Shown here: positions 55,853 to 64,000 of the stretch, piece by piece
How the letters are laid out: each line of letters starts with the position of its first letter
Position numbering within the stretch: position 1 is the first letter of the stretch
Assembly: GCF_022749195.1 (NCBI RefSeq)
Contig: NZ_CP094226.1
Location: 894,001-958,000, forward strand
DNA length: 64,000 nt
Reading direction: 5' to 3'
DNA from: Streptococcus oralis
Lineage (GTDB): Bacteria; Bacillota; Bacilli; Lactobacillales; Streptococcaceae
The notes under the pieces: generated by a model
What the model was told of the DNA's origin: nothing
Database searches by the model: none
What the model saw: only the letters and a program-made list of their open reading frames with translations
Position numbers and translations under genes: made by a program

Positions 55853-56046
55853 GTATTTTGTGAAACTTTTTTAAAGAATTACTTTTTTTGTTCGCGAAAT
55901 ATTATTCAACGATAAAAGGAAATCGCTTTAAAACGTCATAGGAATAAGAAAAAAGAAACTACAACCATTAGCTGCTTCAATAATCTTAAAGTATAACTTG
56001 ATATTGAAAATCAATTCTTTTCATCAGATTTCATAAATATTTCCAG
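55853..56046. other. AT-rich gap without a gene
   Basis: About 190 AT-rich bases between the leader promoter and the end of the next leftward gene. I see no gene, repeat or clear terminator in it. Confidence 0.5.
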
Positions 56047-56601
56047 CTAGGAAGTGGGAATCAACTGCTCCAATTCTACTTCTGAAAGCTGTCCTTGATT
56101 GTAAAGTTTTCTAAGTAAGTCCTCATCTACGGTAATTGAATAGTAATCCGTCACAAACTCATGAAATTTCTCAAAACTGTCAAAGAAATAGGATAATAAC
56201 CATTCGCCACCGTCCTGCTCTTGATAGGTATTTTGATGTTCTTGACCGTCATACCATATAAAGAAGGTTGTTTCATCTTTTTGCTCTTCTGAGTATAGGT
56301 TTTGATACTTTTCATCCAGTCCTTTATAAAATCCGTCTATGATGTCTTGATCCCACTCATCCGCAGCAAATTGACTCAAACTGCTTTCATGATCAAAGCC
56401 CTTTATAAGGATGATTTTATCAGTAAAGATTACATCTAGAGAATCACCAGAACCATTGTCGATAAGGTAACGAACCCCATAGCTTCCCTCAGTCTTAACG
56501 ATCAATCGAAGCCAGGTCTTGTTTGGATCTGTTCGATACTCATCAATGACGAGCAAAGCATCTAAGCGAGTCTTTACCTTGTCCCATTCAATTTTTCCCA
56601 T
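56047..56601 (-). CDS. hypothetical protein, 184 residues
   Basis: I do not recognise this family. It is a soluble, strongly acidic protein (many Asp and Glu, aromatic-rich) starting MGKIEWDKVKTRLDALLVID, with FIWYDGQEHQNTYQEQDGGE and WLLSYFFDSFEKFHEFVTDY further on. The run of small acidic proteins here (this, the YfbM-like gene) resembles clusters of immunity-type proteins, but nothing specific supports that. The ATG follows AAGAGATGG. It is separated from the YfbM-like gene by 178 bases with weak hairpins and no clear promoter. Confidence 0.6.
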   Translation of the reverse strand: MGKIEWDKVKTRLDALLVIDEYRTDPNKTWLRLIVKTEGSYGVRYLIDNGSGDSLDVIFTDKIILIKGFDHESSLSQFAADEWDQDIIDGFYKGLDEKYQNLYSEEQKDETTFFIWYDGQEHQNTYQEQDGGEWLLSYFFDSFEKFHEFVTDYYSITVDEDLLRKLYNQGQLSEVELEQLIPTS

Positions 56602-56779
56602 CTCTTTAATCCTCCATCTTAAATTTTAAAAATTATTAAGGTTACACGTTCTATAACCAATTTCTATCTATCCCGTCCGACTACACGGTGAAATTTTTCC
56701 TTCACCAGACAAATCATCAGGTGTACGATTTTCTAAATGTGCATTCATCACGCACCTGACTAACAGTTGGTAAAAGCAC

Positions 56780-57286
56780 TTAGCAAATAGTCACTAAGAC
56801 ATTCCCCCTGAGAGTTAAGATTTTCTTGTAAAAGTCTTTCATTTTTACAAAGCTGGTTCGAATATCATCCTTGATTTCTTCCTCTTCTTCAAGATAATCC
56901 CAAATATCGGGGTATAAATCTGCCTTCTTACATGCTTCCATGCTAAAGTCTACCAGAGCCCTATCCATGTCAAAATTCTCTAAAGCTTGAACAATCTCAG
57001 CTATCTTTGAGTGTTCAGTATAGGCTATATATTCTGACACATTTTCTAAAGGGGTCACTCCCAAGACAGCTTCTCTCAAAGGATCGTCATCCATAAATTC
57101 TGAACTACTAAAGCCTGTCATAACAAAGAGTAAGGCGTCCCAGATTTTGTCAATATCTAGCAACGTCTCATTTTCCTTAGTAGAATCCTCGACTAAGTCA
57201 AGCAATTCCTCTTCCTGACGAGAATCTCGCATTATTTGGCTTAATTCATTGTCAGATAGATATCGATAATTAGCAATCATTCCCAT
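56780..57286 (-). CDS. YfbM family protein (DUF1877)
   Basis: A 168-residue protein of the YfbM/DUF1877 family, function unknown. Landmarks are the N-terminal MGMIANYRYLSDNELSQIM, IDKIWDALLFVMTGF, LREAVLGVTPLENVSEYIAY and KKADLYPDIWDYLEEE, with an acidic C-terminal helix. The ATG follows GGAGGAAACATT. It may share a transcript with the small membrane protein upstream (91 bases away). No partner gene helps to assign a role. Confidence 0.75.
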   Translation of the reverse strand: MGMIANYRYLSDNELSQIMRDSRQEEELLDLVEDSTKENETLLDIDKIWDALLFVMTGFSSSEFMDDDPLREAVLGVTPLENVSEYIAYTEHSKIAEIVQALENFDMDRALVDFSMEACKKADLYPDIWDYLEEEEEIKDDIRTSFVKMKDFYKKILTLRGNVLVTIC

Positions 57287-57377
57287 AATGTTTCCTCCTA
57301 TAAGTTCCTTAGGATAGCACTGATTTTACTAGTTACCTTTCTTGAAAAGGCATAATACTGTTTTTGGACTCTCCTCC

Positions 57378-57560
57378 TTATTTCTCATTCTCATCTTCCG
57401 TCACTTCCCAGACTTCTGACTGGTAGCCCTCACCGTCAATATCATAGCGCTGCATATAGCCAATAAATCTTTCCTTTTTATTTGCCTTACGAGGCTTGAG
57501 AATGTTTATAGCCCAAAATCCCATAAGAATGACAACTAAAAGCGCTATTACAGTCTCCAT
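57378..57560 (-). CDS. small single-pass membrane protein
   Basis: A 60-residue protein with one N-terminal hydrophobic segment (TVIALLVVILMGFWAINIL, about residues 3-21) followed by a basic stretch (KPRKANKKERF) and an acidic tail ending DENEK. It is preceded by AAAGGAGAAG, a good ribosome site, which supports it as a real gene despite its size. It starts 21 bases after the lipoprotein gene and is probably translated with it. No family recognised. Confidence 0.6.
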   Translation of the reverse strand: METVIALLVVILMGFWAINILKPRKANKKERFIGYMQRYDIDGEGYQSEVWEVTEDENEK

Positions 57561-57581
57561 ATTACTTCTCCTTTGCCTACA

Positions 57582-58457
57582 TTAATATCCTTCAACCCAC
57601 TTTTCATTGTCCATGATGAAAGGCTTAGCTAGTCCGTCACCTGTGTAATCCGCATATTTGGTGGATAGATACTTGTAACAATCTTCCTTTCTCGCAAACT
57701 TAATAGCTTGATAAGGTTCTTCAAAAGTCAGTTTCTCTACAAATAAGAAACCATCTTCAGCCGGCACTAAAATACCAACATGCCCGACAAAAAGAAACTC
57801 TCCATCCAAATTATCATGCAACACAACAGACAGCATTCGGGCCTTGTCATTAAATTGAAACTGGGAGAAGAATTTCTCCATCTTCTGCGCGTGAACTTTT
57901 ACATCCGTCGTTGCTTCCGTCTCCACCCTAGAAAATAGAATATCAAACTCTTCCTTGTCTTTCGCATCAAACACCTTTCCCTTATCAATAGCGTCGTTAT
58001 CCACAAAAAGCAGCTGATCATTCTTTTCGAGTTTTGGGATTGTAACTGAATTTTTTAAGAGCGCATAGCTATTAATACGGCAGTTGGTCCCGACAAAGTC
58101 ACCCTTTTTTTCATTCCATAGATTACTAATTTTCTCTACGTCGTATTCTGTCTTCGTAAAGGAGGCAAAATCACCACTTAAGCCAGTAGAGCCGACTGTC
58201 GCATTATAGTCTGTGACAAGATTGAAAAATGCCTCAACACTATTTGGATCCAAGTGAGCTGATAAGAGAGATTTGACCTCTTCGGTACTGACCTGATTAT
58301 TAAGATTGGTATATGAAGCCGTCCAAGGAACTTTATCTGAGCTGGCTTGTGTCTGATTTCCAGCTCCAGTCCTCGTATTATTTTGCTCACAAGCAGTCAA
58401 TCCAAATAATAACGGCAAACACAGTCCCAAGGCTACTACTTTTCTCGTTCGTTTCAT
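57582..58457 (-). CDS. DUF4300 family lipoprotein
   Basis: A 291-residue surface lipoprotein of the DUF4300 family, known mainly from streptococci and of unknown function. The N-terminus is basic (MKRTRKVVALGL), hydrophobic (CLPLLFGL) and ends in the lipobox Leu20-Thr-Ala-Cys23, so the mature protein is anchored through Cys23. A flexible Gln/Asn/Thr/Ser stretch follows, then a globular domain with VSTEEVKSLLSAHLDPNSVE, VGTNCRINSYALLK and FVGHVGILVPAEDGFLFVEK. The ATG at 58457 follows GAAAGGAAAG; a start 21 bases upstream lacks a site. Confidence 0.82.
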   Translation of the reverse strand: MKRTRKVVALGLCLPLLFGLTACEQNNTRTGAGNQTQASSDKVPWTASYTNLNNQVSTEEVKSLLSAHLDPNSVEAFFNLVTDYNATVGSTGLSGDFASFTKTEYDVEKISNLWNEKKGDFVGTNCRINSYALLKNSVTIPKLEKNDQLLFVDNDAIDKGKVFDAKDKEEFDILFSRVETEATTDVKVHAQKMEKFFSQFQFNDKARMLSVVLHDNLDGEFLFVGHVGILVPAEDGFLFVEKLTFEEPYQAIKFARKEDCYKYLSTKYADYTGDGLAKPFIMDNEKWVEGY

Positions 58458-58559
58458 GAACTTTCCTTTCTCAAGCACAAGTCTCTATTTTTCTTTAAAC
58501 ACTCTTCACTAATCCCTCATCCGGTAATCCGTGACTTAGCTTTATTATACTACATAAGT

Positions 58560-58602
58560 CAAAAAAAGACTGCACGAATCACCCATTCATTACAGCCTTT
58601 TT
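58560..58602 (-). terminator. Rho-independent terminator after nplT
   Basis: On the minus strand AAAGGCTGTA pairs with TGCAGTCTTT (two G-U pairs), followed by TTTT. Confidence 0.75.
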
Positions 58603-58613
58603 GAGTACGATTT

Positions 58614-60356
58614 TTATTGGATTATAAAACCTTTAGGCAATATCACCAGTTGCTGCTCCAATACTTGGCAATGACTGGCTAGCGCTACAGCATCACTGTC
58701 TTCTAAAAGATAGTTTTCAGTTGATTGGTTAAAAATAGCTTGGATTTTTTTTCCATCATAATTCCATTCTAGAGCTAGAACATCTGGCTTGATTTCTTGC
58801 AGACTATAGGTGCCATGTTGGATAATGCCTGAAACATCCTTACGAAGTTGAATCAATTTCTTCATAAAATTCAACATCTCATTGCTATCGGAAACACGTT
58901 CCCAAGGCATGACACGACGGCAATCTGGATCTGGTCCGCCACCTAACTCCAACTCAGTTCCATAGTAGAAACACGGTGTCCCCCTTTGTAGAAAGAGGCA
59001 AGCAAGGGCAGACTTAACGAGTTGGACATCTCCCTTGGCAGTAGCCAAAATGCGCTCCGTATCGTGCGAATCCAAAAGATTGAACATCACTTCCGAAATC
59101 TGTTGTCTATAGTACATAGACTGGCTTTTGATCTCATTGATGAATTGAGGTGACTTCTTAACCCCTCGCAAGAAATAATCCTTGATGCTGTCGGAGAGAG
59201 GATAGTTCATGACTGCGTGGAATTCATCTCCGTTTAGCCAGGGTTGGGAAGTGTGCCAGACCTCTCCAAGAATATAAAGGTCAGACTTTTTAGCTAAGAC
59301 AGCCTTACGGAAATCTCGCCAAAATTGATGGTCTACTTCATTTGCCACATCCAGTCGCCAAGCATCAATATCAAACTCTTCAATCCAGTAGGTAGCAACT
59401 TTTAAGAGATAGTCTTTGACTTGAGGGTTTGCCGTATTGAGCTTGGGCATATAGCTGGCAAAGGCAAAGGTATGGTAAGGGAGCTTTCTTGGATTTCCAA
59501 GCTTATCTTTGGTCACGGGAAATTCTTGAACATGGAACCAGTCTTTGTAAACAGAATCTTCACCATGCTTGAGAACATCCTGCCACTGAGGAGACTGATC
59601 CCCGATATGATTGAAAACAGCATCCAGCATGATTTTCATCCCTCTCTGATGGGCCTCCTCCACCAGTTTACGAAAGGTTTCCTTATCTCCAAAATGACGA
59701 TCAATTTCGAAATAATCCGTCGTATTATACTTGTGATTGCTTGGGGATTCAAAAATCGGACAGAGATAAAGACCTGTAATCCCTAAGTCTTGCAAGTAAT
59801 CCAGATGATCAATAATGCCCTGTAAATCACCACCAAAAAAATCACTCGTCTTTGGCTTGATAGAGGAATCCCAAGTTAGTGCACCTTCGGGTGAAATCTC
59901 AGGGGTCCCATTAGCAAAGCGTTCTGGGAAAATCTGGTACCATACCGTCTCTGCTACCCAGTCAGGAACATGGCAAGCATCAATCTCATGGATATACGGA
60001 ATTTTAAAGCCATTTCCTTCATAATGAAGGTTTTCTAGCGTGTTTTCAACATATCCCTTATCGCCATATAAAATACTCTGACCTAGCTTATCTTTGAGTT
60101 CAAAAAGATACTGTAGTCGAGCATAGCCCACTGAAACTTCTGCTTGCCAGTAATCAAATAAGGCATCAGAAGTTACTTTGATCATTGCCTTGCTTGCTTC
60201 ATAATGGTCCTCTAAAAAGATAAAAGTATCTCCATAATGCAAATGGATGCTTTCAATATCATCTTTCTTAGTCCGGATACGAATGTGCATTATCTTATCC
60301 TTATAAAGATAAGCATACTCTGACTCTGGTCTATGGTAAATGGCACTTAATTCCAT
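58614..60356 (-). CDS. nplT: neopullulanase / cyclomaltodextrinase-type GH13 enzyme
   Basis: It hydrolyses alpha-1,4 (and some alpha-1,6) bonds of maltodextrins or cyclodextrins in the cytoplasm. The 580-residue protein has the N-terminal beta domain found in GH13_20 enzymes (about 1-120), then the barrel with PKTSDFFGGDLQGIIDHLDY, MLDAVFNHIGDQSPQW, nucleophile Asp336 in WRLDVANEVDHQFW, acid/base Glu365 in LGEVWHTSQPW and Asp432 in LLDSHDTERIL. WHTSQPWL and NHIGD are typical of neopullulanase and maltogenic amylase. No signal peptide. Its promoter carries a cre-like site, so it is probably under CcpA, like the glycogen operon. Confidence 0.9.
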   Translation of the reverse strand: MELSAIYHRPESEYAYLYKDKIMHIRIRTKKDDIESIHLHYGDTFIFLEDHYEASKAMIKVTSDALFDYWQAEVSVGYARLQYLFELKDKLGQSILYGDKGYVENTLENLHYEGNGFKIPYIHEIDACHVPDWVAETVWYQIFPERFANGTPEISPEGALTWDSSIKPKTSDFFGGDLQGIIDHLDYLQDLGITGLYLCPIFESPSNHKYNTTDYFEIDRHFGDKETFRKLVEEAHQRGMKIMLDAVFNHIGDQSPQWQDVLKHGEDSVYKDWFHVQEFPVTKDKLGNPRKLPYHTFAFASYMPKLNTANPQVKDYLLKVATYWIEEFDIDAWRLDVANEVDHQFWRDFRKAVLAKKSDLYILGEVWHTSQPWLNGDEFHAVMNYPLSDSIKDYFLRGVKKSPQFINEIKSQSMYYRQQISEVMFNLLDSHDTERILATAKGDVQLVKSALACLFLQRGTPCFYYGTELELGGGPDPDCRRVMPWERVSDSNEMLNFMKKLIQLRKDVSGIIQHGTYSLQEIKPDVLALEWNYDGKKIQAIFNQSTENYLLEDSDAVALASHCQVLEQQLVILPKGFIIQ

Positions 60357-60393
60357 TGTATCTGTCTCCTAGTTTACTTTCATTCATTTGCGA

Positions 60394-60416
60394 AGCAAAC
60401 GTTTTCACAATTGTGA
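60394..60416 (-). promoter_or_regulatory. cre site and palindrome upstream of nplT
   Basis: On the minus strand TGAAAACGTTTGCT (60407-60394) matches 12 of 14 cre positions. It overlaps the perfect 12-base palindrome TCACAATTGTGA (60405-60416). Both lie just downstream of the -10, a repressing position. Confidence 0.7.
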
Positions 60417-60420
60417 TTCT

Positions 60421-60449
60421 AGTATACTACTTTAAAATTTTATTTTCAA
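60421..60449 (-). promoter_or_regulatory. nplT promoter
   Basis: On the minus strand TTGAAA (60449-60444), 17 bases, then TATACT (60426-60421). Confidence 0.78.
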
Positions 60450-60487
60450 GACTTGTCCGTAGTTTCGAGTGGATTGTTTTTGAGAAT

Positions 60488-60521
60488 ATAAAAAAGCAGT
60501 AAGTCTTAATACCTACTACTT
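60488..60521 (-). terminator. Rho-independent terminator after the nucleotidyltransferase-like gene
   Basis: On the minus strand AGTAGTAGGT pairs with ACTTACTGCT (two G-U pairs) around ATTAAG, followed by TTTTT. Confidence 0.75.
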
Positions 60522-60534
60522 TCTGATTGATGAT

Positions 60535-61026
60535 TTACAAATGCCTTTCCAGCCAATCTATCTTTTTAAAATCCTTATTGTTATTGTGGTCATTTCTATA
60601 GGAATCTTGAGAAGAAGCTTTATATATACTGAAATACTGTTCTAAACTTGGAACACGAAACGTGATGTCCTCGGGATGAATCAACTCTATATCTGATTCA
60701 GATACTCCTGCAAAATCAGGTAAGGAATCGATACTTCCAAATTCAACGCTCACATCATCTTTTTGGAATTCGTGCTCGTGAATATCTACCAAGGTATAGC
60801 CTAAGTGGTTCATCACTTTCATTATCTTGTCCCACTCATAAATCCTGAGATGATCAGGCGCATCCCAGCCTCTAGGATCTCCAGGAACATGAATGTCAAT
60901 GTCAGACGGCTGCCATTCTTCATTTGAACGGTATTCAAAACCCAAAGACCCCATGAGTGTCGGTGTGATTCCGACTTGGTTTAAATGAAAACAAATTGTT
61001 CGAAATTCATCAAATAGAGAATTCAT
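60535..61026 (-). CDS. nucleotidyltransferase-like protein
   Basis: A 163-residue protein whose N-terminal half resembles the nucleotidyltransferase fold: the loop LMGSLGFEYRSNEEWQPSDI with the Gly-Ser and the acid pair in SDIDIHVPGDPRGWD, and a third acid in VSVEFGSIDSLPDF. It has no clear partner for a toxin-antitoxin pair (no HEPN gene is adjacent). The substrate and even the activity are unknown. The ATG at 61026 follows GGAGGAGG; a longer frame starting at 61071 lacks a site. A terminator closes it, so it is a single-gene unit apart from a possible link to the lipid kinase upstream (63 bases away). Confidence 0.5.
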   Translation of the reverse strand: MNSLFDEFRTICFHLNQVGITPTLMGSLGFEYRSNEEWQPSDIDIHVPGDPRGWDAPDHLRIYEWDKIMKVMNHLGYTLVDIHEHEFQKDDVSVEFGSIDSLPDFAGVSESDIELIHPEDITFRVPSLEQYFSIYKASSQDSYRNDHNNNKDFKKIDWLERHL

Positions 61027-61089
61027 TCCTCCTCCAATCGTTGATATAGAACTTAATTTCGTTGTGAACAATAAACTAATTTTTACCTT

Positions 61090-61971
61090 CTACTCTTTCG
61101 GTTTTGAAAATACTTCTACTCGTTGAGCTAGGACTTTGATTTCTACAGGTAGGTTATCCGATTTATCGCCGTCAACATCTGACTCCAATTCACTATCTGA
61201 AGAGATTTTAATATTACGTGCTCTGATATACTCAATATTATCATTTCCGACAACATCTCCTTTTAGTAAATCAGGAATAACGGATAATTTAGAGAATATA
61301 GAAGCATCTTTTAGAATCAAAATATTAGCATAGCCATCTTTGTCTTCTTCAAAGATTTTCTTATCAGCGAAGTAATTGGTCAAGAGAACCAAAACATGGC
61401 TCGCTTCACCTTCATAATTTCCATTTTCTGTCTCAATCTTAATGTTAAAGACCTGATCCGTCATCACAGACTTCATGGTATTTACAGCGTAGGCTAAAAT
61501 ACCGAATTTTGTCTTGTCCTCGATCTCCACATTGTGAATCGCCTCAGGCAGAGAACCGATACTAAAGATATAACCAAAATAGTTGTCATTCGCTTTACCA
61601 ATATCAATCTTATTGGTTAAATTAAAATCGAGTTCATCAATCGCGCCATCGATGTCTTGATTGATTTCCAACAGTTTCGTAATGAGGTTGCCCGTACCGC
61701 CAGGGATAATCCCTAACTTCGGAATGTAGTCTCTCTCAGCAATACCCGAAATGACTTCATTGACAGTCCCGTCTCCACCGAAAACAACCACTGCATCGTA
61801 CTCCTCACGAGACGCTTCCTCAGCAAAGTGTGTTGCATCCAGTGCTTTTTCGGTAATTTTGGTTTCCACGTGCTCAAAATAATCTTTGGCCTTATTCTCC
61901 AGCTTGACCTTATAATCCAAGGCCTTTTCCCCACCAGAGGTAGGGTTAATAATTAACATTGCTTTTTTCAT
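61090..61971 (-). CDS. diacylglycerol kinase family lipid kinase (YegS/DagK type)
   Basis: A 293-residue soluble lipid kinase that probably phosphorylates diacylglycerol or a related lipid with ATP, recycling the diacylglycerol left from lipoteichoic acid synthesis. Landmarks: LIINPTSGGEKALDYK, the catalytic loop VVVFGGDGTVNEVISGIAER, LGIIPGGTGNLITKLL and IDIGKANDNYFGYIFSIGSL. Acidic residues in SDSELESDVDGD near the C-terminus match the metal site of DgkB-type kinases. An AAAAGGAGT site precedes the ATG. Sphingolipid or other lipid substrates cannot be excluded. Confidence 0.88.
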   Translation of the reverse strand: MKKAMLIINPTSGGEKALDYKVKLENKAKDYFEHVETKITEKALDATHFAEEASREEYDAVVVFGGDGTVNEVISGIAERDYIPKLGIIPGGTGNLITKLLEINQDIDGAIDELDFNLTNKIDIGKANDNYFGYIFSIGSLPEAIHNVEIEDKTKFGILAYAVNTMKSVMTDQVFNIKIETENGNYEGEASHVLVLLTNYFADKKIFEEDKDGYANILILKDASIFSKLSVIPDLLKGDVVGNDNIEYIRARNIKISSDSELESDVDGDKSDNLPVEIKVLAQRVEVFSKPKE

Positions 61972-62106
61972 TAATAATACTCCTTTAAAAGTTACAAAAA
62001 TTCTAGTAACTAATTATATCACTTGAGTTGTGGAAACGCCATCTAAATGCTTGAAAAATCGAATCCACTAACTAGAATAGAGACGTTAATCTGTCAAATA
62101 AAACAC

Positions 62107-62856
62107 TCAACTTTTTAAAAATTCTTTAGACTTCCGTACGATATAGTGCTGTTCATCTTCTTGAGCGAGTTTTCTAAACAATTCATTCGCCCTAGTCATA
62201 TCCCCTTTTAATTTAGAGTTCAAAGCTTGATAGTAACTGATTTCCAATTGTTGATATTTAAACTCGTTTTCCAATTCTTCAAAATAATCATTGAATTGAT
62301 GAGCAATTGTTAAATCGTAAAGCGCAATACTAACGCTTTTTGTTTTCTCAGCTAGAGACGAATCTGAGATGGACATTTTGTTTAGTATAAGATCAAGCTG
62401 GTCCCTGGTCAGGTTTGGATTTGCAAGAACTGTCGAGCGAATAAGATAACTTTCTAAAAAATCCCTATATTTCGGCTTCAGTTTTTGATCAGTCATTGCT
62501 TCAGAAGCCTCCTTAATGGCAGCATCGAAATCACCAATCATATAGGAATAGCCAACAGATGTTAGTGTCACATCCATTTTTATAATAGCTCTTTTTGCAA
62601 CTTTCTTCAATTCAATGTATTGCTTCCAAGACGGTAAATCTAAATCCATATGAAGTAACTTAGTACCGCTCCTTAAATACCCTCTTCTGATTAGCGCAAT
62701 GAAAAGAAATAAGAGTGCATTTATGAATAAAATACAAAGGGTTTGAATAGTCCTATCTTTCACCATCCAAGCTACAAAAAGAATGAGAAGAACAGCCAAA
62801 ACAATCACGACTTTTCTATAAAATCCATATTTCTTGCGTATTTCTAGATAATTCAT
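62107..62856 (-). CDS. membrane protein with two N-terminal segments, unknown function
   Basis: I do not recognise this 249-residue protein. Two hydrophobic segments lie near the N-terminus (about residues 16-31, VVIVLAVLLILFVAWM, and 38-57, LCILFINALLFLFIALI). The remaining 190 residues are soluble and helical, with alternating short helices (GDFDAAIKEASEAMTDQKL, YYQALNSKLKGDMTRANELF) that resemble TPR-like repeats. The C-terminal part therefore probably makes protein contacts on the cytoplasmic face. An AGAAAGGGAG site precedes the ATG. No operon partner is clear; the next gene to the right ends 165 bases away. Confidence 0.6.
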   Translation of the reverse strand: MNYLEIRKKYGFYRKVVIVLAVLLILFVAWMVKDRTIQTLCILFINALLFLFIALIRRGYLRSGTKLLHMDLDLPSWKQYIELKKVAKRAIIKMDVTLTSVGYSYMIGDFDAAIKEASEAMTDQKLKPKYRDFLESYLIRSTVLANPNLTRDQLDLILNKMSISDSSLAEKTKSVSIALYDLTIAHQFNDYFEELENEFKYQQLEISYYQALNSKLKGDMTRANELFRKLAQEDEQHYIVRKSKEFLKS

Positions 62857-63020
62857 TTTTACTCCCTTTCTAAATTATAAAATATCATTACGTGAGCAGT
62901 TCTTGACCTTAAATGAGTAATTGACCAACAAAATGCTCTCTATTCAGTTCCCTAATTTTTCTTATAAAATAACCCAATGTGACCTGCAAAAGAGGATCAT
63001 AAAATAGCTTTCATCTTAAT

Positions 63021-63689
63021 TTATAACTTCTCAATCTTTTCAAAAACAAGTTCTTGCTTTTCGACACTTTCTCGGAGTGGTGACATGCCTAAAATCACTG
63101 TAAAAAATCCCAATAATAGAATACTATTAATAACAAGTAAGGCTCCCTCTGTTCCATTAACAGTATATAGATAAAATGCAAAACATCCAAGAGTCGGAAC
63201 AAGGATAAAAGGAAGAAGTTTGTAATGTTTTAATTGACGCTTATTTCCAACTGGTTTAAAAGTTATTTGATAGTTTGAAACTTTATTCTCAAGTCTTTTT
63301 TGGACGCTATGACGAGCTCTTATGGCAATGAACCAGAAAGCAAGATAAGCTAGGAAAATGAATAGGCCATATAAGCCTATCTTTAAAGGAAGGTTGTGAC
63401 TAATCCCATTGTTTCTAAAAAAATTTGTCACAAGCCGATAGCCAGATCCCCCTATTGCTGTACCAATTGCAATCCCAATTGATTTACTCATAGTTGGAGC
63501 TACACTCTCAAAACGCATATCTCTTTTATCTAACTTTTGCATTTTTGCAGTAATTTCATCGGGAAGAGAACCCCAGAAATAGGATTTTGGACTAATGGTC
63601 GTCAAATCTAGAATATACTTTTCTCCCTCAACTTCCACTATTTTGAAAAAAGCTTTATTCGTTTCTTTAAATTTTACTTTCATACTCAC
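63021..63689 (-). CDS. membrane protein, unknown function
   Basis: I do not recognise this 222-residue protein. A soluble N-terminal part (about 1-65; KFKETNKAFFKIVEVEGEKY, PKSYFWGSLPDEITAKM) is followed by about four hydrophobic segments (IGIAIGTAIGGSGYRLV region, LKIGLYGLFIFLAYLAFWF, LLPFILVPTLGCFAFYLYTV and ALLVINSILLLGFFTVILG). The start follows AAAGGTGAGT. It lies 53 bases after the partial gene at the window edge and may share its transcript. The N-terminal YFWGSLPDEI hints at the small streptococcal membrane proteins of unknown role near other peptide genes, but nothing specific can be said. Confidence 0.6.
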   Translation of the reverse strand: MSMKVKFKETNKAFFKIVEVEGEKYILDLTTISPKSYFWGSLPDEITAKMQKLDKRDMRFESVAPTMSKSIGIAIGTAIGGSGYRLVTNFFRNNGISHNLPLKIGLYGLFIFLAYLAFWFIAIRARHSVQKRLENKVSNYQITFKPVGNKRQLKHYKLLPFILVPTLGCFAFYLYTVNGTEGALLVINSILLLGFFTVILGMSPLRESVEKQELVFEKIEKL

Positions 63690-63742
63690 CTTTAAATCCT
63701 TCTCAGAGTTAAAAAACTCTTTTCAATAACATTGCTAAATCG

Positions 63743-64000
63743 TTAGCCCCGTTTTTTAATAATAGTTAAACCAATTTTGACAGACATCTCTTTCGATGTT
63801 AACTGTATTGTGATCCCATAATTTGTTTTATCTGAGTGATCTATTCTAATTTGGCATGTTGTTTCCTCAGGTAAATCATATTTGCTTTTCAATTTCTGAA
63901 AGAGTTCAGAGTGAGTGTCTGGCTGGTAGATAATTTCACTAAGCTCTGTTGTTCCAGTTCTTAACGTTCTTTTTACATTCAAGGAGTCAAAAACATCTCT
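63743..64000 (-). CDS. hypothetical protein, 5' end outside the window (partial)
   Basis: The reading frame stays open to base 64000, so the N-terminus is missing. Upstream of a TTG at 63982 it continues in frame (Arg-Asp-Val-Phe-Asp-Ser). The visible 85 residues end SVKIGLTIIKKRG and contain IIYQPDTHSELFQKLKSKYD and TCQIRIDHSDKTNYGITIQL. No family recognised. The TTG could also be a true start, but no ribosome site with good spacing is seen. Confidence 0.45.
   Translation of the reverse strand, partial: RDVFDSLNVKRTLRTGTTELSEIIYQPDTHSELFQKLKSKYDLPEETTCQIRIDHSDKTNYGITIQLTSKEMSVKIGLTIIKKRG

Overview
The window looks like chromosomal DNA from a low-GC streptococcus of the Mitis group (S. mitis, S. 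oralis or S. pneumoniae relatives). The evidence is a BOX element, the XerS recombinase with its dif_SL site, many extended -10 (TGnTATAAT) promoters, a dihydrolipoyl dehydrogenase with its own lipoyl domain, RexAB, phosphorylating-bypass GapN, and the glgBCDA and polyamine gene sets. Species was not resolved.

The window is organised around the replication terminus. A dif_SL-like 31-mer lies at 32166-32196, just upstream of xerS. Nearly all genes to its left are on the + strand and nearly all to its right on the - strand, as expected where two replichores meet. The exceptions are the yueI-like gene at 12163-12609, the MazEF-like pair at 36984-37539 and an HAD phosphatase at 47018-47827.

Left arm. 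It starts with the end of ligA, an intracellular type I pullulanase and gapN. The glycogen genes glgB, glgC, glgD and glgA follow a promoter with a CcpA-type cre site. Next come serB, glycerate kinase and enolase. An accessory stretch (14.2-19.9 kb) holds a YkgJ-like protein, an AraC/GyrI regulator, a BtrH-like Cys-His-Asp protein, a ClbS/DfsB protein, a membrane protein, a probable Imm70 protein and an HAD nucleotidase. Then come ung, mutX, pyrC, a MATE exporter, a 2-oxoacid (pyruvate/acetoin) dehydrogenase operon and lplA. In this complex E2 has no lipoyl domain and E3 carries one. The 448-base E1beta-E2 gap contains six strong hairpins.

Right arm. This holds xerS, a MepB-like protein, a CPBP protease, a ClC antiporter, rnhB, ylqF, a MazEF-like toxin-antitoxin pair, an unrecognised 392-residue protein, a BOX element, the RexAB recombination nuclease, an EVE protein with a MarR regulator, and TraX. 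A six-gene operon then makes polyamines from arginine (speA, speE, carboxyspermidine dehydrogenase and decarboxylase, aguA, aguB). It is preceded by a roughly 330-nt, highly structured transcript with its own promoter and terminator, which I could not assign to a known RNA family. The far right holds YfbM-like, lipoprotein, neopullulanase (promoter with a cre-like site), nucleotidyltransferase-like, lipid kinase and unknown membrane genes.

The sugar genes form a coherent set: GlgBCDA builds glycogen, the two pullulanase-type enzymes debranch or hydrolyse alpha-glucans, and CcpA probably links both to glucose status. The observations most worth following are the speA leader RNA, the E1beta-E2 hairpin cluster with a roughly 105-nt hairpin family (three copies in the window), and the terminus site.
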